DNA of 27,268 nucleotides from CAZNGF01 sp964572855 (GCA_964572855.1 CAZNGF010000038.1:1-27268), one strand, 5' to 3'; counted from the stretch's first letter, positions 1-7,784 are shown. Program-made: numbers and translations. Notes: generated by a model from the sequence alone, not told the origin.

Positions 1-2
1 AC

Positions 3-45
3 GGGCGCGATGAATCGCGCCCCTACACCCAAGAACCACTGTGGT
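3..45 (-). repeat. GTAGGGG palindromic repeat, copy A (cut by window edge)
   Basis: Bases 3–11 and 14–22 form a perfect 9-bp hairpin (GGGCGCGAT / ATCGCGCCC) with a 2-nt centre, followed by CCCTAC and a small second palindrome, ACCACTGTGGT, at 35–45. The 43 bases 3–45 recur at 10025–10067 with only two mismatches (positions 27–28). Read on the minus strand the element starts with GTAGGGG and has ATTCAT at its centre. It belongs to a family of short intergenic palindromes; no coding role is seen. Confidence 0.85.
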
Positions 46-165
46 CGTCTACTAGGCTGCCTCGGGATTCCCTGCGCCGGCCGGGAACGGGTTGGCACCC
101 ACAGCACAGCGACACTCGCCCCGTCCAACGGCCGCCGGGCGCGTTCGGCTCGACGTTGGGCGCGC

Positions 166-194
166 TTGACAGCCCGGCGGCGCGCGCGTATAGT
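166..194 (+). promoter_or_regulatory. sigma70-type promoter of modABC
   Basis: A perfect -35 box TTGACA (166–171) is separated by exactly 17 nt from a -10 box TATAGT (189–194). Transcription would start near 201, giving a leader of about 145 nt before modA. This is the closest match to the primary sigma consensus that I noticed in the window. The remaining bases 46–165 show no supported feature. Confidence 0.8.
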
Positions 195-204
195 CCGTCC
201 AATA

Positions 205-345
205 CAGAATCCTTGCGAGTCTTTGCGGCCTAAGGGTACAAACCACGGCGCAAAGACCGACCGTGCCCCGGCACGGGGATGGCCCCGCGCGCCATTCAGG
301 GTCGGGTGTGGAAACACCCCGGCCTCCCGCATTCGGAAAGGAAGG
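205..345 (+). promoter_or_regulatory. probable Moco riboswitch in the modABC leader
   Basis: The leader contains a hairpin at 261–276 (CCGTGC / GGCACG around CCCG) and a second at 304–319 (GGGTGT / ACACCC) closed by GGAA, a GNRA tetraloop. Its 3' end, CCTCCCGCATTCGGAAAGG (323–341), matches the conserved 3' part of the Moco RNA motif as I remember it from the E. coli moaA leader (CCTCCCGTATCTGGAAAGG). The preceding GCCA...CAGGG also has its counterpart there. The Shine-Dalgarno stretch GGAAAGGA (335–342) lies inside the conserved 3' segment, so ligand binding could control translation of modA directly. The tungsten-cofactor variant is an alternative ligand class. The 5' boundary is approximate; no covariance search was run. 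Confidence 0.75.
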
Positions 346-348
346 ATG

Positions 349-1206
349 ATGCACCGTATCCCTGCCGGTCGTTCTCGCCCGCACGCAAAGGGCTCCCGCC
401 GCTTGGCCGCCTGGGGCTTGCGCGCCGCGCTGCTCCTGCTGCTTGCGCTGGCCGCGCCGCAAGCCTGGCTCGCCCAGGGAGCCGGGGGGACGCTCAACGT
501 CGCGGTGGCCGCCAACTTCCTCGCCCCCATGGAACGGTTGGGCCAAGCCTTCGAGCAACAAACCGGGGTCGAGCTGGTCGCCTCCTCCGGCTCCACGGGG
601 ACGTTGTTCGCGCAGATCCAAAACGGGGCGCCCTTCGACCTGTTCTTCGCCGCCGACGTCGAGCGCCCGCTGCGGCTGGAGCAGGCGGGGCGGATCGTGC
701 CCGGCAGCCGCTTCACCTACGCCATCGGCCGGCTCGCGCTCTGGAGCCGCATGGAAACGTTGGTGAACGGTTCGGGCGAGGTGTTGCGCGACGGGGATTT
801 CCGGCACCTGGCCATCGCCAACCCCGACATCGCCCCCTACGGGCGCGCCGCCCGCGACCTGCTGCAGTCCCTGGGGCTTTGGGAGGCGCTGCAAGACAAA
901 ATCGTCCGGGGAGAGACCGTCGCGCAGGCGTTCCAGTTCGTCCAAACCGGCAACGCGGAACTGGGGTTGGTGGCGTGGTCGGACCTGAAACAGCCCGGGG
1001 TGGCGCCGGAGGAGGTTTCCGGGTCGTACTGGCTCCCGCCCCAGGAGCGCTACGCTCTGATCGAGCAACAGGCCGTCCTGTTGCTGTCCTCCCAGAAGCA
1101 AGCGTTGGGACGACGGTTTCTGGACTTCGTGCGCTCCGCGGTGGCGCGGCAACGGATTGCGGCATTCGGCTACGGGCTTCCGCCGGCTCCCGTGCCCGAG
1201 GAATAG
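349..1206 (+). CDS. modA: molybdate ABC transporter substrate-binding protein ModA
   Basis: This is the periplasmic (extracytoplasmic) molybdate-binding component of a ModABC importer, about 285 aa, normal for the family. The N-terminus is an export signal: a basic stretch around residues 8–18 (several Arg/Lys), a Leu/Ala-rich core at 26–42, and probable cleavage near residues 42–45. The mature protein opens with LNVAVAANF and carries the family segment SSGSTGTLFAQIQ–GAPFDLFFAAD, where the Ser residues coordinate oxyanion. ATG codons occur at 346 and 349; 349 is preferred because GGAAAGGA at 335–342 is then 6 nt upstream. The reading frame stays open upstream to base 10, but that extension would translate the repeat, promoter and riboswitch. 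modB follows after 9 nt. Tungstate binding is possible and cannot be excluded from sequence. Confidence 0.93.
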   Translation: MHRIPAGRSRPHAKGSRRLAAWGLRAALLLLLALAAPQAWLAQGAGGTLNVAVAANFLAPMERLGQAFEQQTGVELVASSGSTGTLFAQIQNGAPFDLFFAADVERPLRLEQAGRIVPGSRFTYAIGRLALWSRMETLVNGSGEVLRDGDFRHLAIANPDIAPYGRAARDLLQSLGLWEALQDKIVRGETVAQAFQFVQTGNAELGLVAWSDLKQPGVAPEEVSGSYWLPPQERYALIEQQAVLLLSSQKQALGRRFLDFVRSAVARQRIAAFGYGLPPAPVPEE

Positions 1207-1215
1207 CTGACCGCC

Positions 1216-1905
1216 ATGCCGTTCGGATTACAGCAAGCGGACCTCACCGCCATGTGGATCACGCTTCGGTTGGCGCTGGTCAGCACGCTGATCCTGCTCG
1301 TGCTCGGCACGCCGCTGGCGTGGTGGCTCTCGGTCACGCGCTCGCGCCTCAAGACGCTGGTCGAGGCCGTGGTGGCGCTGCCGCTGGTGCTGCCCCCCAC
1401 CGTGCTCGGTTTCTACCTGCTCGTCGGGCTGGGGCCGTACGGTCCCCTAGGCGGCCCCTTGCAAGCCCTGGGCGGACCGACACTGGTGTTCTCGTTTGCG
1501 GGGCTGGTGGTGGGCTCGGTCGTGTACTCGCTTCCCTTCGTGGTGCAGCCGTTGCAGAACGCGTTCGTGAGCGTCGGGCGCCGCACGCTGGAGGCCGCCG
1601 CCACGCTGCGCGCCTCCCCGTGGGACCGCTTCTGGAGCGTCGCCGTCCCGCTGGCGCGCCACGGTTTCGTGACCGCCACGACGCTGGGGTTTGCCCACAC
1701 CGTGGGGGAGTTCGGCGTCGTGCTCATGATCGGGGGCAACATCCCGGGGCGCACCCAGGTGCTGTCCATCGCGCTCTACAACCACGTGGAGACGCTGCGG
1801 TACGGCCAGGCCCACCTGCTGGCGGCCCTGATGCTGGCCTTCTCGCTGGTCGTGCTGTTCGGCGTCTACGCGTTCAACCAGCGTTCCGAGGGGCCCCGCG
1901 CTTGA
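1216..1905 (+). CDS. modB: molybdate ABC transporter permease ModB
   Basis: Integral membrane permease of the molybdate importer, 229 aa, the usual ModB size. Hydrophobic segments lie near residues 15–40, 50–72, 88–112, 150–170 and 195–220, consistent with a five- to six-helix BPD-type permease. The coupling loop that contacts the ATPase is clear: LEAAATLRASPWDRFW...PLA at about 125–146 (EAA motif). The segment EFGVVLMIGGNIPGRT (165–180) is a hallmark of ModB. ATG at 1216 lies 9 nt after modA. The TGA stop (1903–1905) abuts modC, implying translational coupling within modABC. Confidence 0.95.
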   Translation: MPFGLQQADLTAMWITLRLALVSTLILLVLGTPLAWWLSVTRSRLKTLVEAVVALPLVLPPTVLGFYLLVGLGPYGPLGGPLQALGGPTLVFSFAGLVVGSVVYSLPFVVQPLQNAFVSVGRRTLEAAATLRASPWDRFWSVAVPLARHGFVTATTLGFAHTVGEFGVVLMIGGNIPGRTQVLSIALYNHVETLRYGQAHLLAALMLAFSLVVLFGVYAFNQRSEGPRA

Positions 1906-1913
1906 GCTTGCGG

Positions 1914-3017
1914 ATGCGGTTTGCACTGCGCCTGGGGGATTTCGACCTCGACGTCGAGTTGGAATCGCCCGGCGACGGCGTCTTGGCGCTGTTCGGTCCC
2001 TCGGCCTCGGGCAAGACCACGCTGCTGCGCTGCATCGCCGGGCTGATACGGCCGCGGCGGGCGTATCTGGCCATGGACGGCGAGGCCTGGCACGACAGCG
2101 AACGGGACGTGTGGCTGCCGCCCCACCGGCGCCCGGTGGGCTACGTGTTCCAGGAGGCGGCGCTGTTCCCGCACCTGGACGTCCGGCGCAACCTCCGCTA
2201 CGGGTTCAGCCGCATCCCGCCGTCTCAGCGGCGCCTGACGCCGGACGACGTCGTGCCGCTGCTGGGGTTGGCCCCGCTGCTGAACCGATCGGTCTCGGGG
2301 CTGTCGGGCGGCGAGCAACAGCGGGTCGCCATCGCCCGCAGCCTGCTGACCAGCCCGCGGCTGTTGCTGCTGGACGAACCGTTCTCGGCCCTGGACACGC
2401 CCGTGCGCGCCCAGCTCCAGCGGGACGTGGCCGCGATGCAGCGCGCGTTGAGGCTCCCCATTTTGCTGGTGACCCACAACCTGGCCGAGGCGTACTTCAT
2501 GTCGCAGCACATGGCCGTGCTGGAGCGGGGGCGGCTGCTGCAGACGGGCACGCCCACCTCGCTGATGCATCGTCCACGAAACCGAACCGTGGCGCGCTTG
2601 ACCGGGTGCCAGAACTTTCTGGACGGCGTGGTGGCCGAGGTCACGCCCGAGGGCACCTGGGTGCAACTGGCCCAAACGCGCCTGCTGGGCCCCCCGTCCG
2701 AGCTGCGGCCGGGGCAGCCCGTGACGCTGGCCGTGCGCGGCGAACGCGTCATGCTGGTGCGCAAGGACGCGCCCCCCATCGCGCGCGACAACGTGTTCGG
2801 CGGCACGATCGAGCGCGTCGCGGCCGACGGCTTCAACGTCACGCTCGGGTTCCGTCTGGACGAAGGGCAGAGGTTCCGGGAGGGCGACGACGACCTCGAG
2901 GTGGTGGTGCCCGCCTACGTCTACGAACGCCTCGAGCTCGCGACGGGACAGCACTGGCAGGTTTCCGTCCGGCCCGACCGGGTTATCCTGCTCCCTCCCC
3001 GGGAGGCGTCCGGCTGA
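1914..3017 (+). CDS. modC: molybdate ABC transporter ATP-binding protein ModC
   Basis: Cytoplasmic ATPase of the importer, 367 aa. The nucleotide-binding domain shows Walker A GPSASGKTT (28–36), the Q-loop YVFQEAALFPHL (Q80), signature LSGGEQQRVA (130–139), Walker B LLLLDEP (D154, E155) and the switch His of VTHN (H188). After about residue 230 comes a two-part beta-rich region of TOBE/MOP type, which in ModC often binds the oxyanion. ATG 1914 was chosen for position; in-frame TTG codons at 1902 (overlapping the modB stop) and 1908 are possible alternatives. The frame is open upstream to 279 across modA and modB, a high-GC artefact. The three genes form one importer operon under the leader described above. 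Confidence 0.93.
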   Translation: MRFALRLGDFDLDVELESPGDGVLALFGPSASGKTTLLRCIAGLIRPRRAYLAMDGEAWHDSERDVWLPPHRRPVGYVFQEAALFPHLDVRRNLRYGFSRIPPSQRRLTPDDVVPLLGLAPLLNRSVSGLSGGEQQRVAIARSLLTSPRLLLLDEPFSALDTPVRAQLQRDVAAMQRALRLPILLVTHNLAEAYFMSQHMAVLERGRLLQTGTPTSLMHRPRNRTVARLTGCQNFLDGVVAEVTPEGTWVQLAQTRLLGPPSELRPGQPVTLAVRGERVMLVRKDAPPIARDNVFGGTIERVAADGFNVTLGFRLDEGQRFREGDDDLEVVVPAYVYERLELATGQHWQVSVRPDRVILLPPREASG

Positions 3018-3036
3018 GCCGGACCGCTTGGTTGTC
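3008..3036 (+). terminator. possible terminator hairpin spanning the modC stop
   Basis: GTCCGGC (3008–3014) and GCCGGAC (3018–3024) form a perfect 7-bp stem whose 3-nt loop is the modC TGA stop codon itself. A moderately T-rich tail (CGCTTGGTTGTCC) follows. The tail is weaker than a classic intrinsic terminator, so this is tentative; pausing or mRNA 3'-end protection is an alternative. Confidence 0.35.
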
Positions 3037-3076
3037 CCTCTGGACCCGCAGGCTGGACGCCTGAGCCGCCCCTCTC

Positions 3077-3092
3077 TACGTCATTTGACGTA
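3077..3092. promoter_or_regulatory. 16-bp palindrome, possible operator
   Basis: TACGTCA and TGACGTA form a perfect 7-bp inverted repeat around TT, between modC and the small gene at 3244. The size and symmetry suit a dimeric DNA-binding protein. No matching copy was noticed elsewhere in the window and the cognate regulator is unknown. Confidence 0.3.
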
Positions 3093-3243
3093 ACCCCTTG
3101 GCCGTTTGTCCCGGGCTCGCCCCGTCCGCGTCAGCGCATTTGTCCCGTCCCCGACGCGTCATAGGGCCGAGGTGGCGGGTTGGGAGCCGCCGTAAGCTGG
3201 TCGTACCAAGCTGAAACCGGAGCATCCGGGAAAGGAGGGGCAC

Positions 3244-3456
3244 ATGGTCGGGACGAACGAACGCTTGGTCTACGAACAGTCGAAGGCGCACTATCGGGAA
3301 CTGCTGCGGCAAGCTGAAACCGAACGGCTCGTGCGCCGGGCAACCCTCAACAGCGGACCGGTCCGCCTCCCCCGGACGAACTGGCTGCGCGCGGTGGCCG
3401 ACTACTTTCGCGCCCTTCGCGCCGACGGCGCGGGGATCGGCACCACGTTGAACTGA
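3244..3456 (+). CDS. small conserved-looking protein of unknown function
   Basis: A 70-aa cytoplasmic protein with no signal or membrane segment. The first half is charged and probably helical (YEQSKAHYRELLRQAETERLVRRA, split here for description: residues 10–33); the second half contains WLRAVADYFRALRADGAG. The start is well supported: AAAGGAGGGG (3231–3240) sits just 3 nt before ATG 3244. A strong hairpin follows the gene, so it appears to be a self-contained transcription unit between modC and the convergent rpoD. Its segment YEQSKAHYREL...ERLVRR reminds me of small hypothetical proteins of Chloroflexi and Actinobacteria, but I cannot name a family or function. Confidence 0.7.
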   Translation: MVGTNERLVYEQSKAHYRELLRQAETERLVRRATLNSGPVRLPRTNWLRAVADYFRALRADGAGIGTTLN

Positions 3457-3485
3457 ACCTAGACCCTTGAACCTCCTTAGAAACC

Positions 3486-3518
3486 GCCCCGGCCGCTGAT
3501 CCCATCGGCGGCCGGGGC
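3486..3518. terminator. GC-rich hairpin between convergent genes
   Basis: An uninterrupted 11-bp stem (3486–3496 with 3508–3518; GCCCCGGCCGC on the left arm) encloses an 11-nt loop. It lies 29 nt after the 70-codon gene and between it and the convergent rpoD end. There is no T-run on either side, so it is a candidate bidirectional terminator without the classical U-tract. The rest of 3457–3663 shows no gene. Confidence 0.45.
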
Positions 3519-3663
3519 CCTTCCCCTTGGCACCCCCCCCCGACACCGCGACGGCCATCGGGCGCGTCGATCACTTCGGCCAACCGAATGGATGGATGGA
3601 ACAGCGTTGGATGAACACGTCGCGGGGGCTAAGCGACGGGGAAACGCGGCCCGAACGTCTCGG

Positions 3664-4713
3664 CTAGTCCTCGTTGTGGAGCATCTCGCGGTACTTCTGC
3701 AAGCGCTCCTTGCGCTTGGGGTGCTTGAGCTTCTCCAGCGCCTTGATCTCGATCTGGCGCACGCGCTCGCGGGTGATGTTGAACTCGCGGGCCACGTCCT
3801 TGAGCGTGCGCTGGTGGTCGTCCTGCAGCCCGTAGCGCAATATCAGGATCTGCTTCTCGCGCTCGCTGAGTTGGCCGATGGCCTGGCCCAGTTCCTCCTT
3901 GAGCAGCGTGCGCAGGGTCTCCTTGATGGGGGAGTTGGCCTGCTCGTCCTCGACGAAGTCGACCAACGTGTCGTCCTCGTCGTCGCCCACGGGGCGCTCC
4001 AGCGAGATCGTGTACTGCGAGACGTTTTCGACCCGGCGTATCTTCTCCGGCGGGATGCCGAGCTCCTCGCTGAGCGCGGCCAAATCCGGCGCCTCGCCGT
4101 GCTCGCGCACGTGTTCCTTCTTGACGCGCTGCAGTTCGCGCACGGTCTCGATCATGTGGACCGGGATGCGGATCGTGCGTGACTGGTCGGCGATGGCGCG
4201 CGTGATGGCTTGTCTGATCCACCAGGTGGCGTAGGTCGAGAACTTGTAGCCCTTGGTGTAGTCGAACTTCTCGACCGCGCGCATCAGCCCCATGTTGCCC
4301 TCTTGGATCAGGTCGAGGAAGGAAAGATTGCGTCCGATGTACTTCTTGGCGATCGAGACCACCAGGCGCAGGTTGGCCGTGATGAGCTGGTCGCGCGCGG
4401 CGGCGTCGCCGTCCTCGATGCGCTTGGCCAGCTCGACCTCCTGCTCGCGCGTGAGCAGCGGGGTGCGCCCGATGTCCTGCAAGTAGGTCTTGACGGGATC
4501 GACCGAGTTGCTCGTACTGCTCAGCAGGTCGACCTGTTCGAACTCCTCGCCCAGGTCCTCGGCCATGGCGTCCTCGTCCATCTCGGGCAGGACGAAGACC
4601 TCGACGTCGTCGTCGCTCCCGTTTTGCTGGCCGTTGTGGTGCCCGTTCTGAACCTCCAGCGCCTCGTCGTCAGCGGTCGGCGCGCTGTGGTGATGGCCGT
4701 TCGTCTCAGCCAT
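3664..4713 (-). CDS. rpoD: primary RNA polymerase sigma factor (RpoD/SigA)
   Basis: A compact primary sigma factor of 349 aa, lacking the long region 1.1/non-conserved insert of the E. coli protein. It starts with a His/Asn/Asp/Glu-rich tail (residues 1–65). Region 1.2 (DPVKTYLQDIGRTPLLTREQE) is at 72–92; region 2 runs from about 113 to 182 and includes NLRLVVSIAKKY, the core-binding DLIQEGNMGLMRAVEKFD, and the -10 recognition helix YATWWIRQAITRAI (161–174). Region 3 is about 185–265. Region 4, at 280–345, has the -35 helix-turn-helix TLKDVAREFNITRERVRQIE. ATG 4713 is chosen because GGAAAGGA lies 7 nt upstream and it overlaps the dnaG stop by 8 nt; an in-frame ATG at 4737 would add eight residues. 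It is the last gene of the gap–comF–hydrolase–dnaG–rpoD operon. Confidence 0.95.
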   Translation of the reverse strand: MAETNGHHHSAPTADDEALEVQNGHHNGQQNGSDDDVEVFVLPEMDEDAMAEDLGEEFEQVDLLSSTSNSVDPVKTYLQDIGRTPLLTREQEVELAKRIEDGDAAARDQLITANLRLVVSIAKKYIGRNLSFLDLIQEGNMGLMRAVEKFDYTKGYKFSTYATWWIRQAITRAIADQSRTIRIPVHMIETVRELQRVKKEHVREHGEAPDLAALSEELGIPPEKIRRVENVSQYTISLERPVGDDEDDTLVDFVEDEQANSPIKETLRTLLKEELGQAIGQLSEREKQILILRYGLQDDHQRTLKDVAREFNITRERVRQIEIKALEKLKHPKRKERLQKYREMLHNED

Positions 4714-6460
4714 GCTGGGTCCTTTCCCCTTCCCCATGGATCAAGACCTCCCTTGACTTGAAAGTCTCCACGTAGCGCGCCTGCAACTCCTTGGCGCGCC
4801 CGTGATCGCCCGAGGCCTCAGCGTCGCGCTGGGCTTCCTGCAATGCCCGCAGGGTGCGGTCCACCCGCGCCAGCTTCAGCTTGCGCAGGGCGTCCTCCAC
4901 CGCGCGGTGGACGTCGTCAAAGGCCAATTCGCTGACCCCTAGGCGGGTCAACGCCTTCCGCCCTTGAGTATCCAAGGCGTCGTGCAACAATTCAAGCTGC
5001 AACGTTCCTCTCCGCTCGTGCTGCGTCCTTACAACGTCCCATATTGCACGATACTGAGCGAAATCCCCGTCTACCAGCTCAGCCGTCGCCCGCTCGACGG
5101 ACAGGTGGCCGTTCAACAGGAAATACATGACGTGTTCCTCCGGCCCCCAGCGATGCCCGCACGCCTCTGCGGGGACGCGCGCCCGTGCCGGCCGGCGTTC
5201 GCGCTGGGCGGCGGCCTCGATCTCCTCCTCGGGCAAATCCAGCGTCGAGGCCAGCGCCTTGATGAGCTCGCCGCGCCAGTGCAGGTTGGTCACGCCACGC
5301 AGGAAGGCGAGCGCGTCGTCCAGCACGCGTTGCCGGTCCTCAAAGCGCGTCAGGTCGACCTGGCTGCAGAGCGCGTCCACGTAGACCTGGAAGAACGGAC
5401 GCGCCTCGGCCAGGACGGCCCGGAACGCCTCGGCCCCGCGCTCGCGGATGAGGCTGTCCGGGTCGCTGCCGGCCGGCATGGCGGCCATGCGCACCCGCAC
5501 GCCCTCCTCCAGCAGCGCCTGAATCCCGCGCAGCGTCGCGCCCTGCCCGGCCGCGTCCTGGTCGAAGGCCAGCACGATCTCGGGAGCGTACCGGGCGCAC
5601 AGGCGCGCCTGGGCCGCCGTGAGCGCCGTGCCCATGCTGGCCACGACGTGCTCGACCCCCGCCTGGTGCGCCGCGATCACGTCGGTGTAGCCCTCCACCA
5701 GGGCCAGCGTCCCGGCCTGGCGGGCGGCCGCTTGCGCCCGCTCCAGGCCGTAGAGCAACGTCCCCTTCTTGAGCAGCGGCGTGTTGGGGGTGTTGACGTA
5801 CTTGGGCGCCTTCTCCTCGGGGTTGAGCTGCCGCCCGGCGAAGCCCAGCACGCCCCCCTGCGGGTCGCAGAGCGGGAACACGAGCCGATCCCGGAAGCGG
5901 TCGTAGCGCCGCCCGCGCTCGCTGGTGAGCACGAGCCCGAGCGCCTCGAGCCCCTTGAGCTCGCGCCGGAACGCGTTGAAGAGGCTTTGCCAGCCCGGCA
6001 GCGCGTATCCGACCCGGAAACGCTCGATCACCTCGGGTGACAAGCCACGCTTGGCCAAGTAGTCGCGCGCCGCGCTTCCTGCGTCCGTCTGCAGGTTGCG
6101 CTCGAAGAAGCCGGCCACGCGGTCGTTGAGCTCGCGCAGCTGCAGCTCCGGCGAGGTTTTTCCGCGCCCGCGCGGGACCGACAGGCCCGCCTGAGCAGCC
6201 AGTTTCTCCAGCGCCTCGGGAAAGTTCAGCTTCTCGATCTCCATCACGAACGAGAACACGTCGCCCCCCGCGCCGCACCCGAAGCAGTGGTAGACCCCTT
6301 TGCTCGCGCTCACCGTGAACGAGGGCGACCTCTCCTCGTGGAAGGGGCAGCGACCCACGTGGTTGTCGCCCTGCTCGCGCAGTGCGACGTACTTCGAGAC
6401 GACGTCCACGATGGACACGCGGGCGCGCACGGCCTCGACGAGTTGGCGGTCGTCGCTCAC
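4706..6460 (-). CDS. dnaG: DNA primase DnaG
   Basis: Synthesises RNA primers at the replication fork; 584 aa, typical length. The N-terminal CHC2 zinc finger is complete: C38, H41, C59, C62 (GRCPFHEE...YHCFGCGAGGD). The central catalytic core has the basic/hydrophobic stretch RFRDRLVFPLCD and a Toprim fold with E256 (VEGYTD) and D300/D302 (AFDQDAAG), all metal-binding residues present. The C-terminal third (from about 430) is variable, as expected for the helicase-binding domain. The start is GTG at 6460, 4 nt after the upstream hydrolase gene. The stop overlaps rpoD, the dnaG–rpoD coupling known from the macromolecular-synthesis operon, here without rpsU. Confidence 0.96.
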   Translation of the reverse strand: MSDDRQLVEAVRARVSIVDVVSKYVALREQGDNHVGRCPFHEERSPSFTVSASKGVYHCFGCGAGGDVFSFVMEIEKLNFPEALEKLAAQAGLSVPRGRGKTSPELQLRELNDRVAGFFERNLQTDAGSAARDYLAKRGLSPEVIERFRVGYALPGWQSLFNAFRRELKGLEALGLVLTSERGRRYDRFRDRLVFPLCDPQGGVLGFAGRQLNPEEKAPKYVNTPNTPLLKKGTLLYGLERAQAAARQAGTLALVEGYTDVIAAHQAGVEHVVASMGTALTAAQARLCARYAPEIVLAFDQDAAGQGATLRGIQALLEEGVRVRMAAMPAGSDPDSLIRERGAEAFRAVLAEARPFFQVYVDALCSQVDLTRFEDRQRVLDDALAFLRGVTNLHWRGELIKALASTLDLPEEEIEAAAQRERRPARARVPAEACGHRWGPEEHVMYFLLNGHLSVERATAELVDGDFAQYRAIWDVVRTQHERRGTLQLELLHDALDTQGRKALTRLGVSELAFDDVHRAVEDALRKLKLARVDRTLRALQEAQRDAEASGDHGRAKELQARYVETFKSREVLIHGEGERTQHG

Positions 6461-6464
6461 GCGT

Positions 6465-7055
6465 TCACCCCCTCAGCTCCAACAGGAACGGATTGGCCTC
6501 CCGTTCGCGCGCCAGCGTCGTGGGCGGCCCGTGGCCGGGGTAGAGCGCGTAATCGCCCTCCAAAGCGAGCAAGCGCCGCAGCGAACGCGCCATGGCCGCG
6601 GGATCGCAGAGCGGGAAGTCCGTGCGGCCGATGCTGCCGGCGAACACGAGGTCGGCCGTGAACACGACCCGCTCGCCCTCGTGGATCAGGATCACCTGGT
6701 CCGGCGCGTGGCCGGGAGCGTGCCGGACACGGAAATCCAGCGGACCGACCGAGAGCGTCCCCCCGTCCCGCAAAGCGGAAAACGTCTCGATTTCGGGCGC
6801 GAACTGGGCCAGCAGGGCGTCACCGCCGGGGTGCATGTAGAGCGGGACCTCGAACGTCTCGAGCACCCAGGGCACGCCCCCGACGTGGTCCGGGTGCGCG
6901 TGCGTGCAGACGGCGGCCGTCGGCGGGCGCGCCTGCAGGGCCGCGCGCAAACGGCCGTCGGCCTCGCCGGGGTCGATCACGACCCGGGTCTCGCCCGCGT
7001 CGACCAGGTAGCAGTTGGCCTGATACGGCGTCAGCACCAGCGTGTCGATCTTCAC
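6465..7055 (-). CDS. metallo-beta-lactamase-fold hydrolase (glyoxalase II-like)
   Basis: A 196-aa single-domain metallohydrolase. It carries the binuclear-metal signature THAHPDHVGG (HxHxDH), the second His in HAPGHAPDQ, the bridging Asp in FTADLVFAGSIGRTD, and the final His in LYPGHGPPT. This is the arrangement of the small glyoxalase II/hydroxyacylglutathione-hydrolase-like group, which acts on thioesters or related substrates; the real substrate is unknown. The start GTG (7055) overlaps the comF stop in a GTGA quartet, so the much longer open frame upstream to 7658 is a shadow of comF. dnaG begins 4 nt after its stop. Confidence 0.9.
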   Translation of the reverse strand: MKIDTLVLTPYQANCYLVDAGETRVVIDPGEADGRLRAALQARPPTAAVCTHAHPDHVGGVPWVLETFEVPLYMHPGGDALLAQFAPEIETFSALRDGGTLSVGPLDFRVRHAPGHAPDQVILIHEGERVVFTADLVFAGSIGRTDFPLCDPAAMARSLRRLLALEGDYALYPGHGPPTTLAREREANPFLLELRG

Positions 7056-7774
7056 AGAACCTCCGGCGGGGCGGCGGCCAGCGCGAGCGCGTCGACGCGC
7101 CGGGCCCCGCTTTCCTTGAGCGCGGCGGCGCAAGCGGAGAGCGTGGCGCCCGTGGTGCGCACGTCGTCCACCAGCCAGAGGTGGCGGTACCCGCGCGCCT
7201 CCGCCTCGAACGCCCCCGTCAGGTTGGTCAAGCGCGCCGCCCGGCGCAAGGCGGCCTGCGGGCGCGTGGGTCGAACCTTGCGCAGCGTGGGCACGACCGG
7301 CAAGTCCAGCGCCGCCCCGACCTCGCGCGCCAGCAGCTCGGCCTGGTTGAAGCCCCGCGCGCGCCGGCGCCTCCGGTCCAGCGGGACGAACGTAACGGCC
7401 TCGGGCCGTTCGAGCGCGCGGGCCGCGCGGGTCAAGCACGCCCCGAGGACGGGCACGAGCGCGCGGTCGCCGCGGTACTTGAGCGTTTGGCTCAGGCGCG
7501 CCAGCGGTCGCTCCTCGAGGTAGACGCCGAAGCACGTCCCGCCGTCGAGCGCGCCCACGTCCCGCAGGCAGGACGGACAGACGGCTCGCGCGGTCGAAAC
7601 CGGCCCGCCGCAGCGGCCGCAGCGGGGACCGTCCAGCGGCCGCAAAGCCCGGCGGCACGGCTGGCAGAGGAGGCCGTCGGCCAAAGGGGTCTCGCAGGCC
7701 GCGCAGTGCGGCGGATAGAGCAAATCCCGCACGGACCGCGCCCAGCTTCGTGCCGCCCCCACCAGCCGCGCCAC
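7052..7774 (-). CDS. comF: ComF family phosphoribosyltransferase-like protein
   Basis: 240 aa with the classic ComF layout. The N-terminal zinc region has four CxxC pairs (C24/27, C37/40, C52/55, C66/69). The C-terminal PRTase fold carries the PRPP loop VDDVRTTGATL (202–212), preceded by RPTRPQAALRRAARLTNLTGAF. ComF proteins are linked to DNA uptake in competent bacteria; in most genomes their exact reaction is unknown, so a competence role here is only an inference from family membership. The start is GTG 7774, with AGGAGGGG 5 nt upstream and 10 nt after the gap stop. The 3' end overlaps the hydrolase gene by 4 nt. Confidence 0.9.
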   Translation of the reverse strand: MARLVGAARSWARSVRDLLYPPHCAACETPLADGLLCQPCRRALRPLDGPRCGRCGGPVSTARAVCPSCLRDVGALDGGTCFGVYLEERPLARLSQTLKYRGDRALVPVLGACLTRAARALERPEAVTFVPLDRRRRRARGFNQAELLAREVGAALDLPVVPTLRKVRPTRPQAALRRAARLTNLTGAFEAEARGYRHLWLVDDVRTTGATLSACAAALKESGARRVDALALAAAPPEVL

Positions 7775-7784
7775 GCTGCCCCTC

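Noticed and set aside
10..345. N-terminal extension of ModA from an ATG at base 10
   Set aside because: It would translate a palindromic repeat, a consensus promoter and the riboswitch-like leader, and would bury the signal peptide.
52..1152. 366-codon minus-strand open frame opposite modA
   Set aside because: No recognisable domain; composition and extent mirror the third-codon G/C bias of modA.
279..1913. Long in-frame N-terminal extension of ModC (912-codon open frame)
   Set aside because: It runs through modA and modB in another frame. The sequence is Arg/Ala/Gly/Pro-rich, as in high-GC shadow frames, and ModC homology begins only at 1914.
3592..4182. 196-codon plus-strand open frame opposite rpoD
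   Set aside because: A Leu/Val/Ala-rich antisense shadow of rpoD with no family match.
4964..6040. 358-codon plus-strand open frame opposite dnaG
   Set aside because: Antisense shadow; rich in Arg/Gln/His/Leu, with no domain and no ribosome site.
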